Assembly: GCF_002849615.1 (NCBI RefSeq)
Contig: NZ_PDNV01000004.1
Location: forward strand, 62,001 to 126,000
From: Pollutimonas nitritireducens
GTDB lineage: Bacteria; Pseudomonadota; Gammaproteobacteria; Burkholderiales; Burkholderiaceae_B
Length of the DNA stretch: 64,000 nucleotides
Direction of reading: 5' to 3'
Below the pieces are notes generated by a model that worked only from the letters and a program-made list of their open reading frames with translations, did no database searches and was not told the origin of the DNA. Each line of letters starts with the position of its first letter. Position 1 is the stretch's first letter. The translations under genes and the position numbers were made by a program. Below, in pieces: positions 17,222 to 25,225 of this stretch.

Positions 17222-17911
17222 ATGTCATTTTCCGCCGTACTCCTGGACCTCGATGGCACCTTGATCGATACCATACCTGACCTGGCCAATGCAGCAAACG
17301 CCATGCGGCTTGAAATGGACCTGGCACCCCTGTCCCAGGACGTCATCGCACGCTATGTAGGCAAAGGGACCGAAAACCTGGTGTTGCGCACGCTGTCGAA
17401 CAATCCGAAAGGTTCGGTGCCCGCCGCGGACGAGGTCAAGCATGGGCTCGAAATCTTCGGCCGTCACTATCATGCGGTGAACGGCGACGAGGCGGTGGTG
17501 TATCCGGGCGTCGTCTCGGGCCTGGAAGCGTTCAGAACAGCGGGGGTGAAAATGGCCGTGGTCACCAACAAGCCCACGGAGTTCACATTGCCACTGCTTG
17601 AACGTGCCGGCCTTGCCCATTTTTTTGAACATGTGGTGTGCGGCGACACCTGCACCCGCAAGAAACCCGATCCCATGCCTCTGCTGCACGCCTGCGAGCT
17701 GCTGCAGGCAGACCCCCAAGATGCACTGGCCATCGGCGACTCGATCAACGATGCGCTGGCGGCCCGCGCTGCCGGCATGACCGTCCTTGCAGTCCCCTAC
17801 GGCTACAACGAAGGAATGGACGTGCGAACTCTGGAAGTAGATGATATAGTTATGTCCATCAGTGAGGCTGCCCAGTGGGCCTCTCGCCAACCCATCAACA
17901 ACAATCCATGA
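17222..17911 (+). CDS. gph: Phosphoglycolate phosphatase (HAD family)
   Basis: A 229-residue HAD hydrolase removing phosphate from 2-phosphoglycolate. HAD motif I is LLDLDGTLIDT (nucleophile and acid/base aspartates), motif II VVTNKP, motif III lysine in CTRKKPDP, and motif IV GDSINDALAARAAG. The helical cap is of C1 type. The ATG at 17222 follows AGGGAAG; a longer in-frame start at 17171 adds 17 unrelated residues. Its TGA overlaps the ATG of the trp leader peptide, so ribosomes finishing gph could re-enter the leader. Confidence 0.92.
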   Translation: MSFSAVLLDLDGTLIDTIPDLANAANAMRLEMDLAPLSQDVIARYVGKGTENLVLRTLSNNPKGSVPAADEVKHGLEIFGRHYHAVNGDEAVVYPGVVSGLEAFRTAGVKMAVVTNKPTEFTLPLLERAGLAHFFEHVVCGDTCTRKKPDPMPLLHACELLQADPQDALAIGDSINDALAARAAGMTVLAVPYGYNEGMDVRTLEVDDIVMSISEAAQWASRQPINNNP

Positions 17912-17979
17912 TCGCTACCGCCTATTTGTACATTACGCCTTGCGCCAACTGGCGCTGGTGGCGTTTGTGTTCAGGGTAG
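17908..17979 (+). CDS. trpL: trp operon leader peptide
   Basis: A 23-residue ORF reading MIATAYLYITPCANWRWWRL then CSG and a TAG stop. It has three tryptophan codons (TGG CGC TGG TGG at 17950-17961) and two tyrosines before them. It ends about 60 bases before an attenuator-like hairpin and 140 bases before trpE. A short, Trp-rich peptide in this position is the hallmark of ribosome-mediated attenuation. Its ATG overlaps the gph stop (ATGA), and it has no obvious ribosome site of its own, which suggests coupling to gph translation or a leader start from a promoter inside gph. Confidence 0.82.
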   Translation: MIATAYLYITPCANWRWWRLCSG

Positions 17980-18042
17980 CGGTAATCCACTCCCGGCACC
18001 AAAGACCCCAGTCTTCCGCGTGTCGTCAGCATTACTAAAAGC

Positions 18043-18080
18043 AAAGCCCGGAACCGAATAATGGCCGGGCTTTCTTGATT
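18043..18080 (+). terminator. trp attenuator (intrinsic terminator)
   Basis: AAAGCCCGG (18043-18051) pairs perfectly with CCGGGCTTT (18065-18073), with a 13-base loop and then a T-rich tail. It lies between trpL and trpE. In the attenuation model this hairpin forms when tryptophan is plentiful and stops transcription before trpE. An upstream CCCGGC (17992-17997) could pair with GCCGGG of the 3' arm and act as a competing strand; I could not resolve a full antiterminator by eye. Confidence 0.75.
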
Positions 18081-18120
18081 TCTGTCCCGGCCTCTATGTA
18101 AACACTTCACAGAGACCACT

Positions 18121-19641
18121 ATGACGGAAATAGAATTCAATGCACTCGCAGCGCAAGGCTACAACCGTATCCCCCTGATCGCGGAAACTTACGCCGACCT
18201 CGACACACCTCTGGCCATATACCTGAAACTGGCGCATAACGGTCCTGAAGGCGGGCGTAACAGCTGCCTGCTTGAATCGGTCGTCGGCGGCGAGCGCTTT
18301 GGCCGTTATTCGTTCATCGGCCTGCCCGCCAAGACCATCATCCGTTCCAGTGGATCCACCACCGAAATCGTGCACTTGGGCAAAGTGGTCGAAACACATG
18401 AAGGCGACCCATTAAGCTTTATCGAGTCCTACCAGCAACGTTTCAAGGTCGCGATACGGCCAGGCATGCCACGCTTTGCGGGCGGTTTTGCCGGCTATTT
18501 CGGCTATGACACCGTACGCAACATCGAGCCACGGCTCGGGCCCGCGGTCAAGCCTTTCCCAGCCGGACAGGATGAAGGCACGCCCGACATCATGCTTCTG
18601 CACATCGACGAGCTGGTCATTGTCGATAACCTGGCTGGCCGCACTTATCTGATCGTGTATGCCGACCCGGCACAGGCAGAAAGCTATGCCCTGGCCAAGC
18701 GCCGCTTGAAAGAGTTGCGTGAAAAGCTGCGCACGCCTGTGGTGATACCTTACGCGTATGCCAGCATGCAAACCACCAGCCGTCGCGATTTTGCGAAAGA
18801 AGACTATATCGCCGCGGTATTGAAAGCGAAGGAATACATCGCTGCCGGCGATTTGATGCAGGTCCAGATCGGCCAGGTTATCGCCAAGCCATTCCGCGAC
18901 TCGCCGCTGTCCCTGTATCGGTCTCTGCGTTCGCTGAACCCGTCTCCCTATATGTACTTCTGGAATTTCGACGACTTCCAGGTGGTGGGCTCTTCGCCTG
19001 AAATCCTGGTTCGCCAGGAAATCGTGACCGAGGCAGAGAAAAAAAAGACCGTGGTCACGATACGTCCTCTGGCAGGTACCCGCCGGCGCGGCGCCACCCC
19101 CGAAGAAGACGCCCAACTGGCAGAAGAATTGATGGCCGACCCAAAAGAACGCGCCGAGCACGTCATGCTTATCGACCTGGCTCGCAACGACGTAGGACGG
19201 GTAGCCAAGACCGGCTCAGTCAAGGTGACCGACACAATGACCATCGAACGCTATTCTCATGTAATGCACCTGGTGTCGAACGTATGCGGCGAGCTGAACG
19301 ATGGCATGAGCAATATGGACGTACTGCGCGCAGCTTTTCCGGCCGGCACGCTCACGGGCGCTCCCAAGGTGCGCGCCATGGAGATCATTGATGAGCTCGA
19401 GCCCGTGCGCCGCGGCATATACGGAGGCGCCGCCGGCTATCTGAGCTACGGGGGCGAAATGGATGTCGCCATTGCGATCCGCACCGGCATCATCAAGGAC
19501 GGCATGCTTTACGTGCAGGCCGCTGCCGGCATCGTGGCCGATTCCGACCCCGAAAAGGAATGGCAGGAAACTGAAGCCAAGGCCCGTGCTGTCTTGCGGG
19601 CGGCCGAACAGGTCCAGTTCGGCCTCGACGAACCCATTTGA
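18121..19641 (+). CDS. trpE: Anthranilate synthase component I
   Basis: A 506-residue enzyme that makes anthranilate from chorismate with ammonia supplied by TrpG. The N-terminal part contains SCLLESVVGGERFGRYSFIG, whose LLES motif is the tryptophan feedback site. The chorismate-binding C-terminal half has RPLAGTRRRG, DLARNDVGRV, FPAGTLTGAPKVRAMEII and YGGAAGYLSYGG. Length is typical. It is preceded by the trp leader and attenuator and followed 27 bases later by trpG. Expected regulation is attenuation plus feedback inhibition. Confidence 0.97.
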   Translation: MTEIEFNALAAQGYNRIPLIAETYADLDTPLAIYLKLAHNGPEGGRNSCLLESVVGGERFGRYSFIGLPAKTIIRSSGSTTEIVHLGKVVETHEGDPLSFIESYQQRFKVAIRPGMPRFAGGFAGYFGYDTVRNIEPRLGPAVKPFPAGQDEGTPDIMLLHIDELVIVDNLAGRTYLIVYADPAQAESYALAKRRLKELREKLRTPVVIPYAYASMQTTSRRDFAKEDYIAAVLKAKEYIAAGDLMQVQIGQVIAKPFRDSPLSLYRSLRSLNPSPYMYFWNFDDFQVVGSSPEILVRQEIVTEAEKKKTVVTIRPLAGTRRRGATPEEDAQLAEELMADPKERAEHVMLIDLARNDVGRVAKTGSVKVTDTMTIERYSHVMHLVSNVCGELNDGMSNMDVLRAAFPAGTLTGAPKVRAMEIIDELEPVRRGIYGGAAGYLSYGGEMDVAIAIRTGIIKDGMLYVQAAAGIVADSDPEKEWQETEAKARAVLRAAEQVQFGLDEPI

Positions 19642-19668
19642 CGCCCGGCCTTAGCCCAGGAGAAATAC

Positions 19669-20232
19669 ATGCTATTGATGCTCGATAACTACGATTCGTT
19701 TACCTATAACCTGGTCCAGTACTTTGGTGAATTGGGTGAAGACGTCCAGGTGCGTCGCAATGATCAGGTCAGCGTGGCCGATATCGCCGCCATGAAACCC
19801 GGCCGCATATGTGTGTCGCCCGGCCCATGCTCTCCGGCCGAGGCAGGCATTTCAGTCGAACTGATTCGGCACTTTGCGGGCAAGGTGCCGATCCTGGGGG
19901 TGTGCCTGGGCCACCAGGCTATCGGCGCGGCCTATGGCGGCGATATTATCCGGGCCCAGCAACTCATGCATGGCAAGGTTTCGGACATTACGCACACTGG
20001 CTCCGATGTTTTCACCGGCCTGCCGTCGCCCTTTGTCGTCACGCGCTACCACTCGCTGGCCGTTGATCGCAGCACGCTTCCCGACTGCCTCGAAGTAACG
20101 GCTGAAACGGCGGATGGCGAGATCATGGGTTTGCGCCACAAGACCTTGCCCGTATACGGGGTGCAGTTCCATCCCGAATCCGTGTTGAGCGAGCACGGCC
20201 ATGCCCTGTTGAAAAATTTCCTGAATATCTAA
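19669..20232 (+). CDS. trpG: Anthranilate synthase component II (glutamine amidotransferase)
   Basis: A 187-residue class I glutaminase. The active-site cysteine is C79 in [10 protein letters not shown], and the catalytic His-Glu pair lies in YGVQFHPES. The oxyanion-loop segment [12 protein letters not shown] is present. It feeds ammonia to TrpE, and in some bacteria the same subunit also serves p-aminobenzoate synthase. An AGGAG ribosome site precedes the ATG. It sits between trpE and trpD with 13 bases to trpD. Confidence 0.96.
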   Translation: MLLMLDNYDSFTYNLVQYFGELGEDVQVRRNDQVSVADIAAMKPGRICVSPGPCSPAEAGISVELIRHFAGKVPILGVCLGHQAIGAAYGGDIIRAQQLMHGKVSDITHTGSDVFTGLPSPFVVTRYHSLAVDRSTLPDCLEVTAETADGEIMGLRHKTLPVYGVQFHPESVLSEHGHALLKNFLNI

Positions 20233-20245
20233 AAGAGGAACAAGA

Positions 20246-21277
20246 ATGACAATCACCCCCACCGAAGCGCTATCACGTTGCATCGAACATCGTGAGATTT
20301 TCCACGATGAAATGCTGCACTTGATGCGCATGCTGATGCGTGGCGAAATATCGCCCCAAATAGCAAGCGCACTGATCATGGGCCTGCGGGTCAAGAAAGA
20401 AACAGTGGGTGAAATTACTGCCGCGGCCCAAGTCATGCGGGAATTTGCGCTGCCAGTAAACATTCCCGACACCGACGAACTGCTCGACATGTGCGGCACC
20501 GGTGGCGACGGGTCCAACACCTTCAACATTTCCACTGCGTCCATGTTTGTGGCGGCATCGGCCGGCGTGAAAATTGCCAAGCATGGCAACCGCAGTGCGT
20601 CGTCATCCTCGGGCAGCGCCGACGTTCTCGAGGCGCTGGGCGTCAGCGTCATGCTCTCGCCTGAACAGGTAGCCGAAAGCATTAGCCAAACCGGCATAGG
20701 CTTCATGTTCGCGCCTTCGCACCACGCCGCCATGAAAAACGTTGCCGCCGTGCGCAAAGAGCTGGCCGTCAAGACCATTTTCAATATTCTGGGACCACTT
20801 ACCAATCCGGCCAATGCGGCCAATCAGCTGATGGGTGTATTTCATCCCGATCTGGTCGGCATCCAGGTGCGGGTACTGCAAAGGTTGGGCTCCAAGCACG
20901 TGTTGATCGTCCACGGCAAAGACGGCATGGACGAGGCATCTCTGGGAGCCGCCACTCTGGTCGGCGAACTCAAGGACGGACAGGTGAGCGAATACGAAAT
21001 CCATCCGGAAGACTTTGGCATGGCAATGGTGTCTAATCGGTCTATCAAGGTCAATAATCGTGAAGAATCGGCCAAGATGGTTCTTGAAGCACTGAACAAC
21101 ATCAACGGTCCGGCCCGTGATATCGTTGGCTTCAACGCAGGCTTGGCCATTTACGCGGGCAACAAGGCAACATCCATCAACGAGGGACTAAAGCTGGCTT
21201 TTGAATCCTTGGCCAACGGCGCTGCGCGAGCCAAGCTTGACGAATTCTGCACCTTTACCCGGACGCTTACCGCATGA
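20246..21277 (+). CDS. trpD: Anthranilate phosphoribosyltransferase
   Basis: A 343-residue enzyme joining anthranilate to phosphoribosyl pyrophosphate. The PRPP/phosphate-binding loop is [19 protein letters not shown] near residue 80, followed by [20 protein letters not shown]. The C-terminal half has [19 protein letters not shown] and DGMDEASLG. An AAAGAGGAAC ribosome site lies upstream. It overlaps trpC by 4 bases (ATGA). Confidence 0.97.
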   Translation: MTITPTEALSRCIEHREIFHDEMLHLMRMLMRGEISPQIASALIMGLRVKKETVGEITAAAQVMREFALPVNIPDTDELLDMCGTGGDGSNTFNISTASMFVAASAGVKIAKHGNRSASSSSGSADVLEALGVSVMLSPEQVAESISQTGIGFMFAPSHHAAMKNVAAVRKELAVKTIFNILGPLTNPANAANQLMGVFHPDLVGIQVRVLQRLGSKHVLIVHGKDGMDEASLGAATLVGELKDGQVSEYEIHPEDFGMAMVSNRSIKVNNREESAKMVLEALNNINGPARDIVGFNAGLAIYAGNKATSINEGLKLAFESLANGAARAKLDEFCTFTRTLTA

Positions 21278-22068
21278 ACGACATTCTGGCAAAAATACTT
21301 GACATCAAGAAAATCGAGATCGCCACCGCGCGGCAGATGCGCAGCGAGGCGGACATGCTGCGCGAGGCCAAAAGCCGAAAAGATTTACGCGGCTTTGCGC
21401 GCGCAATCGAAGAAAAGATTGCCCAAGGCAAACCCGGTGTCATCGCCGAGGTGAAAAAAGCGTCGCCGTCCAAAGGCGTTATCCGCGAGAACTTCAATCC
21501 TGTCGAAATCGCCACCTCGTATGCCGCGCATGGTGCAGCCTGCCTGTCTGTCCTGACTGACGTACAGTTTTTCCAGGGTTCATACGACTACCTGCGCCAG
21601 GCGCGCGCTGCTTGCACACTTCCTGTATTGCGCAAGGACTTCATGATCGATCCGTACCAGATCGTCCATGCGCGCGCCATTGGCGCCGATTGCATTCTGC
21701 TGATCGTGGCCGCCCTGTCACCTCCACAGTTGCGAGAGCTGGAAAGCGTCGCCGCCGAGCTCGGCATGGATGTACTGGTCGAAGTCCATGATCGCGCCGA
21801 ACTCGATATTGCACTGGAACTGAACACATCGCTGATCGGCATCAATAACCGCAACCTGCGCACATTCGAGACATCCCTGCAAACAACACTGGACTTGCTG
21901 CCCGCCGTTCCCGAGGGTAAGCGGGTCATCACCGAAAGTGGCATCCTGACCGCCGCGGACGTCAAGCTCATGCGCGATAATAATGTGGATGCGTTCCTTG
22001 TCGGCGAAGCATTCATGCGGGCGCCTGAACCCGGCGAGGCCTTGCAGGAACTGTTCTTCAACCGCTAG
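21274..22068 (+). CDS. trpC: Indole-3-glycerol phosphate synthase
   Basis: A 264-residue TIM barrel catalysing ring closure of carboxyphenylamino-deoxyribulose phosphate. Family segments are [20 protein letters not shown] (catalytic Glu and Lys), [42 protein letters not shown] and ITESGI. It is the last gene of the attenuated trpEGDC unit. The trpF, trpB and trpA genes are not in the window, which is usual for betaproteobacteria, where they form a second locus. Confidence 0.97.
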   Translation: MNDILAKILDIKKIEIATARQMRSEADMLREAKSRKDLRGFARAIEEKIAQGKPGVIAEVKKASPSKGVIRENFNPVEIATSYAAHGAACLSVLTDVQFFQGSYDYLRQARAACTLPVLRKDFMIDPYQIVHARAIGADCILLIVAALSPPQLRELESVAAELGMDVLVEVHDRAELDIALELNTSLIGINNRNLRTFETSLQTTLDLLPAVPEGKRVITESGILTAADVKLMRDNNVDAFLVGEAFMRAPEPGEALQELFFNR

Positions 22069-22170
22069 AAGTGACAGCCGATGGCACGGCGATCCGGCGA
22101 TCCGGCGACCCGGCGCTCTCCGGCGGTCGCATCGAACCCTGGCTTCAGGCACATACGACGATCTCTGATA

Positions 22171-23646
22171 ATGAATTTATTCGACGCAGCCGAATCCGAT
22201 CCCCAGCTTGCCGGCGACCAGGCAAAGCCCCTGGAAGCCAAGTTGCGCGCCGCGCTGCTGAAGGCGCAGTATGAGCGCGTGCAGAAAGCGGACCGATCCT
22301 TGATCATCGTGATGGCCGGCATACCGGGCGCTGGTAAAGGCGCTGCGGCAAGCCTGCTTAACGAGTGGATGGACGCGCGCCACATCCGAACCGTTGCCCT
22401 TGGGGAACCCTCGGAAGAGGACAAGGCCTTTCCTTATTTCCGGCGTTACTGGCAAACGCTCCCCGCGCACGGAAATATCAGCATAATCTTTGAGTCCTGG
22501 CATCAGCGCTTGTTCGATGAAGCCGCCAGGAAAAAGCCCGACCAGGCGGTGATACAAGCGCACGCCGAGGCCATACGCCACTTCGAAGCCATGCTCGTGC
22601 GCGAGGGCATACAGATTGTCAAACTGTGGTACCACCTGTCGCGGGGCGCACAGAAGCAAAGGACAGACGAACTGCTCGCCAATCCGGATACGGCCTGGCA
22701 GGTCGGTCCGGAAGACACCAAGGTGTGGAAAAAATTCAGCCGTTTGCGCGATGCGGCGGCGCTGGGCATATCCCTGACCAACGCCGACCACGCCCCGTGG
22801 TGCATCATTCCCAGCGCCGATGTATCGCTACGCGCCATCACTACGGGCCAAGCTGTGCTGTCGGCACTGCGTCGCCATTCGCGTGTTCAGAGCAACCCTT
22901 CTGCCGTTACAGAGGAGGCCCTCACCGTCCGCCCCGCGATTCGCTTGGAAAACCTCAAGTATGACGCAACACTCGACGACCAGGAGTACGACGAGCAGCT
23001 GGCCGGATGGCAAGCCCGCCTTGCCAACCTCGCACGCAGCAAGAAATTTCAGAGACTACCGCTCATACTTGTGTTCGAAGGCCAGGATGCGGCCGGAAAA
23101 GGCGGCGCAATCAGGCGCATAACGCACACTCTCGATGCCCGGCAATTCCATGCCATCCCGATCTCGGCCCCGACTGCCGAAGAGCGTGCACACCCCTATT
23201 TATGGCGTTTCTGGCAATGCATTCCCAAACCGGGGCACATCACTATTTTCGACAGATCCTGGTATGGTCGCGTTCTGGTCGAACGGGTGGAAAAATACGC
23301 AAAACCGGATCAATGGCAACGCGCGTATGCAGAAATCAATCACTTTGAAGCGCAGCTGCACGACAGTGGCGCCCTGGTATTGAAGTTCTGGCTCGCCATT
23401 ACTCCAGAGGAACAGCTGAAGCGATTCCGCGAACGCGAGGCATCCCCATTCAAGTCGTTCAAAATCACATCCGAAGACTGGCGTAATCGCAAACAATGGG
23501 ATGCGTACGCAGTGGCCGCCAACGACATGTTCGCCCGCACCGATACGCCTGCGTGCCCATGGCATGTGTTGGCGGCCAACGATAAAAAACACGCCCGTGT
23601 TGCTGTGCTTGAACATATCGTCAAGGCAGTGGAACAAGCACTATGA
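22171..23646 (+). CDS. pap: Polyphosphate:AMP phosphotransferase (two-domain, class II PPK2)
   Basis: A 491-residue protein with two tandem PPK2 domains. Walker A loops are GIPGAGKG (about 50-57) in the first and GQDAAGKGG (about 304-312) in the second. The second domain has FDRSWYGRVLVERVE, while the first has the divergent FESWHQRLF, the pattern of class II enzymes that make ADP from AMP and polyphosphate. The start at 22171 (MNLFDAAESDPQLAG) matches the family N-terminus; a longer frame from 22081 reads through a short CCGGCGA-type direct repeat. It overlaps the HIT gene by 4 bases. Confidence 0.88.
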   Translation: MNLFDAAESDPQLAGDQAKPLEAKLRAALLKAQYERVQKADRSLIIVMAGIPGAGKGAAASLLNEWMDARHIRTVALGEPSEEDKAFPYFRRYWQTLPAHGNISIIFESWHQRLFDEAARKKPDQAVIQAHAEAIRHFEAMLVREGIQIVKLWYHLSRGAQKQRTDELLANPDTAWQVGPEDTKVWKKFSRLRDAAALGISLTNADHAPWCIIPSADVSLRAITTGQAVLSALRRHSRVQSNPSAVTEEALTVRPAIRLENLKYDATLDDQEYDEQLAGWQARLANLARSKKFQRLPLILVFEGQDAAGKGGAIRRITHTLDARQFHAIPISAPTAEERAHPYLWRFWQCIPKPGHITIFDRSWYGRVLVERVEKYAKPDQWQRAYAEINHFEAQLHDSGALVLKFWLAITPEEQLKRFREREASPFKSFKITSEDWRNRKQWDAYAVAANDMFARTDTPACPWHVLAANDKKHARVAVLEHIVKAVEQAL

Positions 23647-24095
23647 GCACCCAGGAAACCTGTCCCCTGTGCATGCCCGCCAACGAAACAGTACTCTGGA
23701 GCAACGACACGCTGCGGGTCATTGCTGTGGAGGATTCTTCACATCCGGGCTTTACACGCGTCATCTGGCGTGACCATGTCAGAGAAATGACCGAATTGCC
23801 AGCTGCAGCCCGCAATCAGATCATGGATGCCGTCTGGCTTGTCGAACAATACCAACGCGGCGTTCTGCAGCCCGATAAAGTCAATCTGGCGCAATTCGGC
23901 AATATGGTGCCACACGTTCATTGGCACATCATCCCGCGCTGGTCCTGCGACAGCCATTTTCCGGAAGCGATCTGGGCGGCTGCACCCTTGCGCTCTATCG
24001 TCGAAAAGCAACGGTGGGATGCCAGGAAGGCGCAGATCGACGCCGTGTTGCCTCACTATCACGCGGCACTGACCAAGGCTCTTTCCGCCTTGTGA
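23643..24095 (+). CDS. HIT-family protein
   Basis: A 150-residue histidine-triad protein. The motif reads HVHWHIIPRW (about residues 93-102), with the nucleophilic histidine present, and an N-terminal pair CPLCMP may hold zinc. The family hydrolyses nucleoside phosphoramidates, dinucleoside polyphosphates or adenylated compounds. Translation is coupled to the polyphosphate:AMP phosphotransferase (ATGA overlap), so an adenine-nucleotide substrate is plausible but not shown. Confidence 0.88.
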   Translation: MSTQETCPLCMPANETVLWSNDTLRVIAVEDSSHPGFTRVIWRDHVREMTELPAAARNQIMDAVWLVEQYQRGVLQPDKVNLAQFGNMVPHVHWHIIPRWSCDSHFPEAIWAAAPLRSIVEKQRWDARKAQIDAVLPHYHAALTKALSAL

Positions 24096-24123
24096 TCCAT
24101 GAGCCCGCACGCAAAGAGAATCC

Positions 24124-24894
24124 ATGGAACAAAGAACCCTGTTGGCAACGACTGACAATAGCCTCCTGCAAACACCCTTGGATCAGCTGGATCGATTATC
24201 GCCAACGTGGCGGCAAGTGTTCGATTCCAGCGATACCCAGCCAGTGCTGGTGAGCCTGTCCGGCTTTCTTGCGGACAGGCTGGCTGCGGGCACCGTCATT
24301 TACCCCCGGTTCATCTTCCGGGCGTTGGAGCATCTCGAGCCGGAGTCCGTGCGGGTGGTGATCCTGGGACAGGATCCCTACCATGGCCCCAACCAGGCGC
24401 AGGGCCTGGCGTTCTCGGTGCCGGACCAATGTCCAACACCGCCCAGCCTGCGAAATATTTTCAAGGAGTTGTCCCGCGAGTATCCCGATGCGCCGCTACG
24501 CCGGCGCAACGAACTGAGCGACTGGGCGCGCCAAGGCGTGTTGCTGCTCAACACCGCCCTTACCGTTGAGTACGCCAGCCCGGCGTCGCACGCCAGGAGA
24601 GGCTGGGAACAAATCACCGACGCGATTATCCGGCGTGTAGCCCAAGCGCCGCAACCAAAGGTATTCATGCTGTGGGGCGCACATGCACAAAGCAAGCGGG
24701 GTTTGCTGGCGCAAAGCGAAGGAGGTCCCATGCATATATTGACGGCCAACCACCCTTCCCCCTTGTCCGCCACGCGTCCGCCACTGCCCTTCATGGGTTG
24801 CGATCATTTCGTGCAAGCCAACGGCTGGCTCGAGGACCATGGTCAGACGCCAATAAACTGGCTGGGCGCCACCAGTCGAACCGAAGGGTCGTAG
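24124..24894 (+). CDS. ung: Uracil-DNA glycosylase (family 1)
   Basis: A 256-residue base-excision repair enzyme removing uracil from DNA. The water-activating loop is ILGQDPYHGPNQAQGLAFSV with catalytic D84, and the DNA-intercalation loop is NHPSPLSA with H210. The uracil-specificity segment PPSLRNIFKEL is present. The N-terminus (about 1-40) is longer than in E. coli Ung. It is the third gene of the pap-HIT-ung run, 28 bases after the HIT stop. Confidence 0.95.
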   Translation: MEQRTLLATTDNSLLQTPLDQLDRLSPTWRQVFDSSDTQPVLVSLSGFLADRLAAGTVIYPRFIFRALEHLEPESVRVVILGQDPYHGPNQAQGLAFSVPDQCPTPPSLRNIFKELSREYPDAPLRRRNELSDWARQGVLLLNTALTVEYASPASHARRGWEQITDAIIRRVAQAPQPKVFMLWGAHAQSKRGLLAQSEGGPMHILTANHPSPLSATRPPLPFMGCDHFVQANGWLEDHGQTPINWLGATSRTEGS

Positions 24895-25225
24895 CCATAT
24901 TCGTGTTTTTTCGAGCTTTGTTGCACTGCGACAACGATAGGGGTTTCCCCGAATGCGGAAATAAGGTTATACTTCTGGCACTGCATTAATCAATGCGTCG
25001 ACATTTTCACACGGCCTCATGCTGTGTCATAGCAGTTGACTGATCTCTCAGCACCCATGTCGAACGCCATCGCTCCCTGACCCCCGAGCCTTTCGCTGCG
25101 TCTTCCAAGACACTACGCTGCACTTTAGGTTGATTCGGTCGGCACGATGCTCCAATCAACCAGCGCTTCGGGCTCACTTATCTGCCCGCGCTAGTGTATG
25201 CCGTTTACGCGGCAAAGGATCACGC
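24895..25225. other. Gene-free region upstream of rhlE
   Basis: These 331 bases hold no convincing gene. TTATACT near 24967 could be a -10 element, which would give rhlE a leader of about 250 bases, a length common for RNA helicase genes that are controlled at the RNA level or by cold. No clear terminator for ung is visible: the T-run near 24905 has no GC-rich stem. A short in-frame extension of rhlE from 25130 lacks family similarity and was not used. Confidence 0.4.

Noticed and set aside
22081-22170. N-terminal extension of the polyphosphate:AMP phosphotransferase
   Set aside because: The extra codons cover a short CCGGCGA-type direct repeat and do not match the family N-terminus, which begins at 22171.
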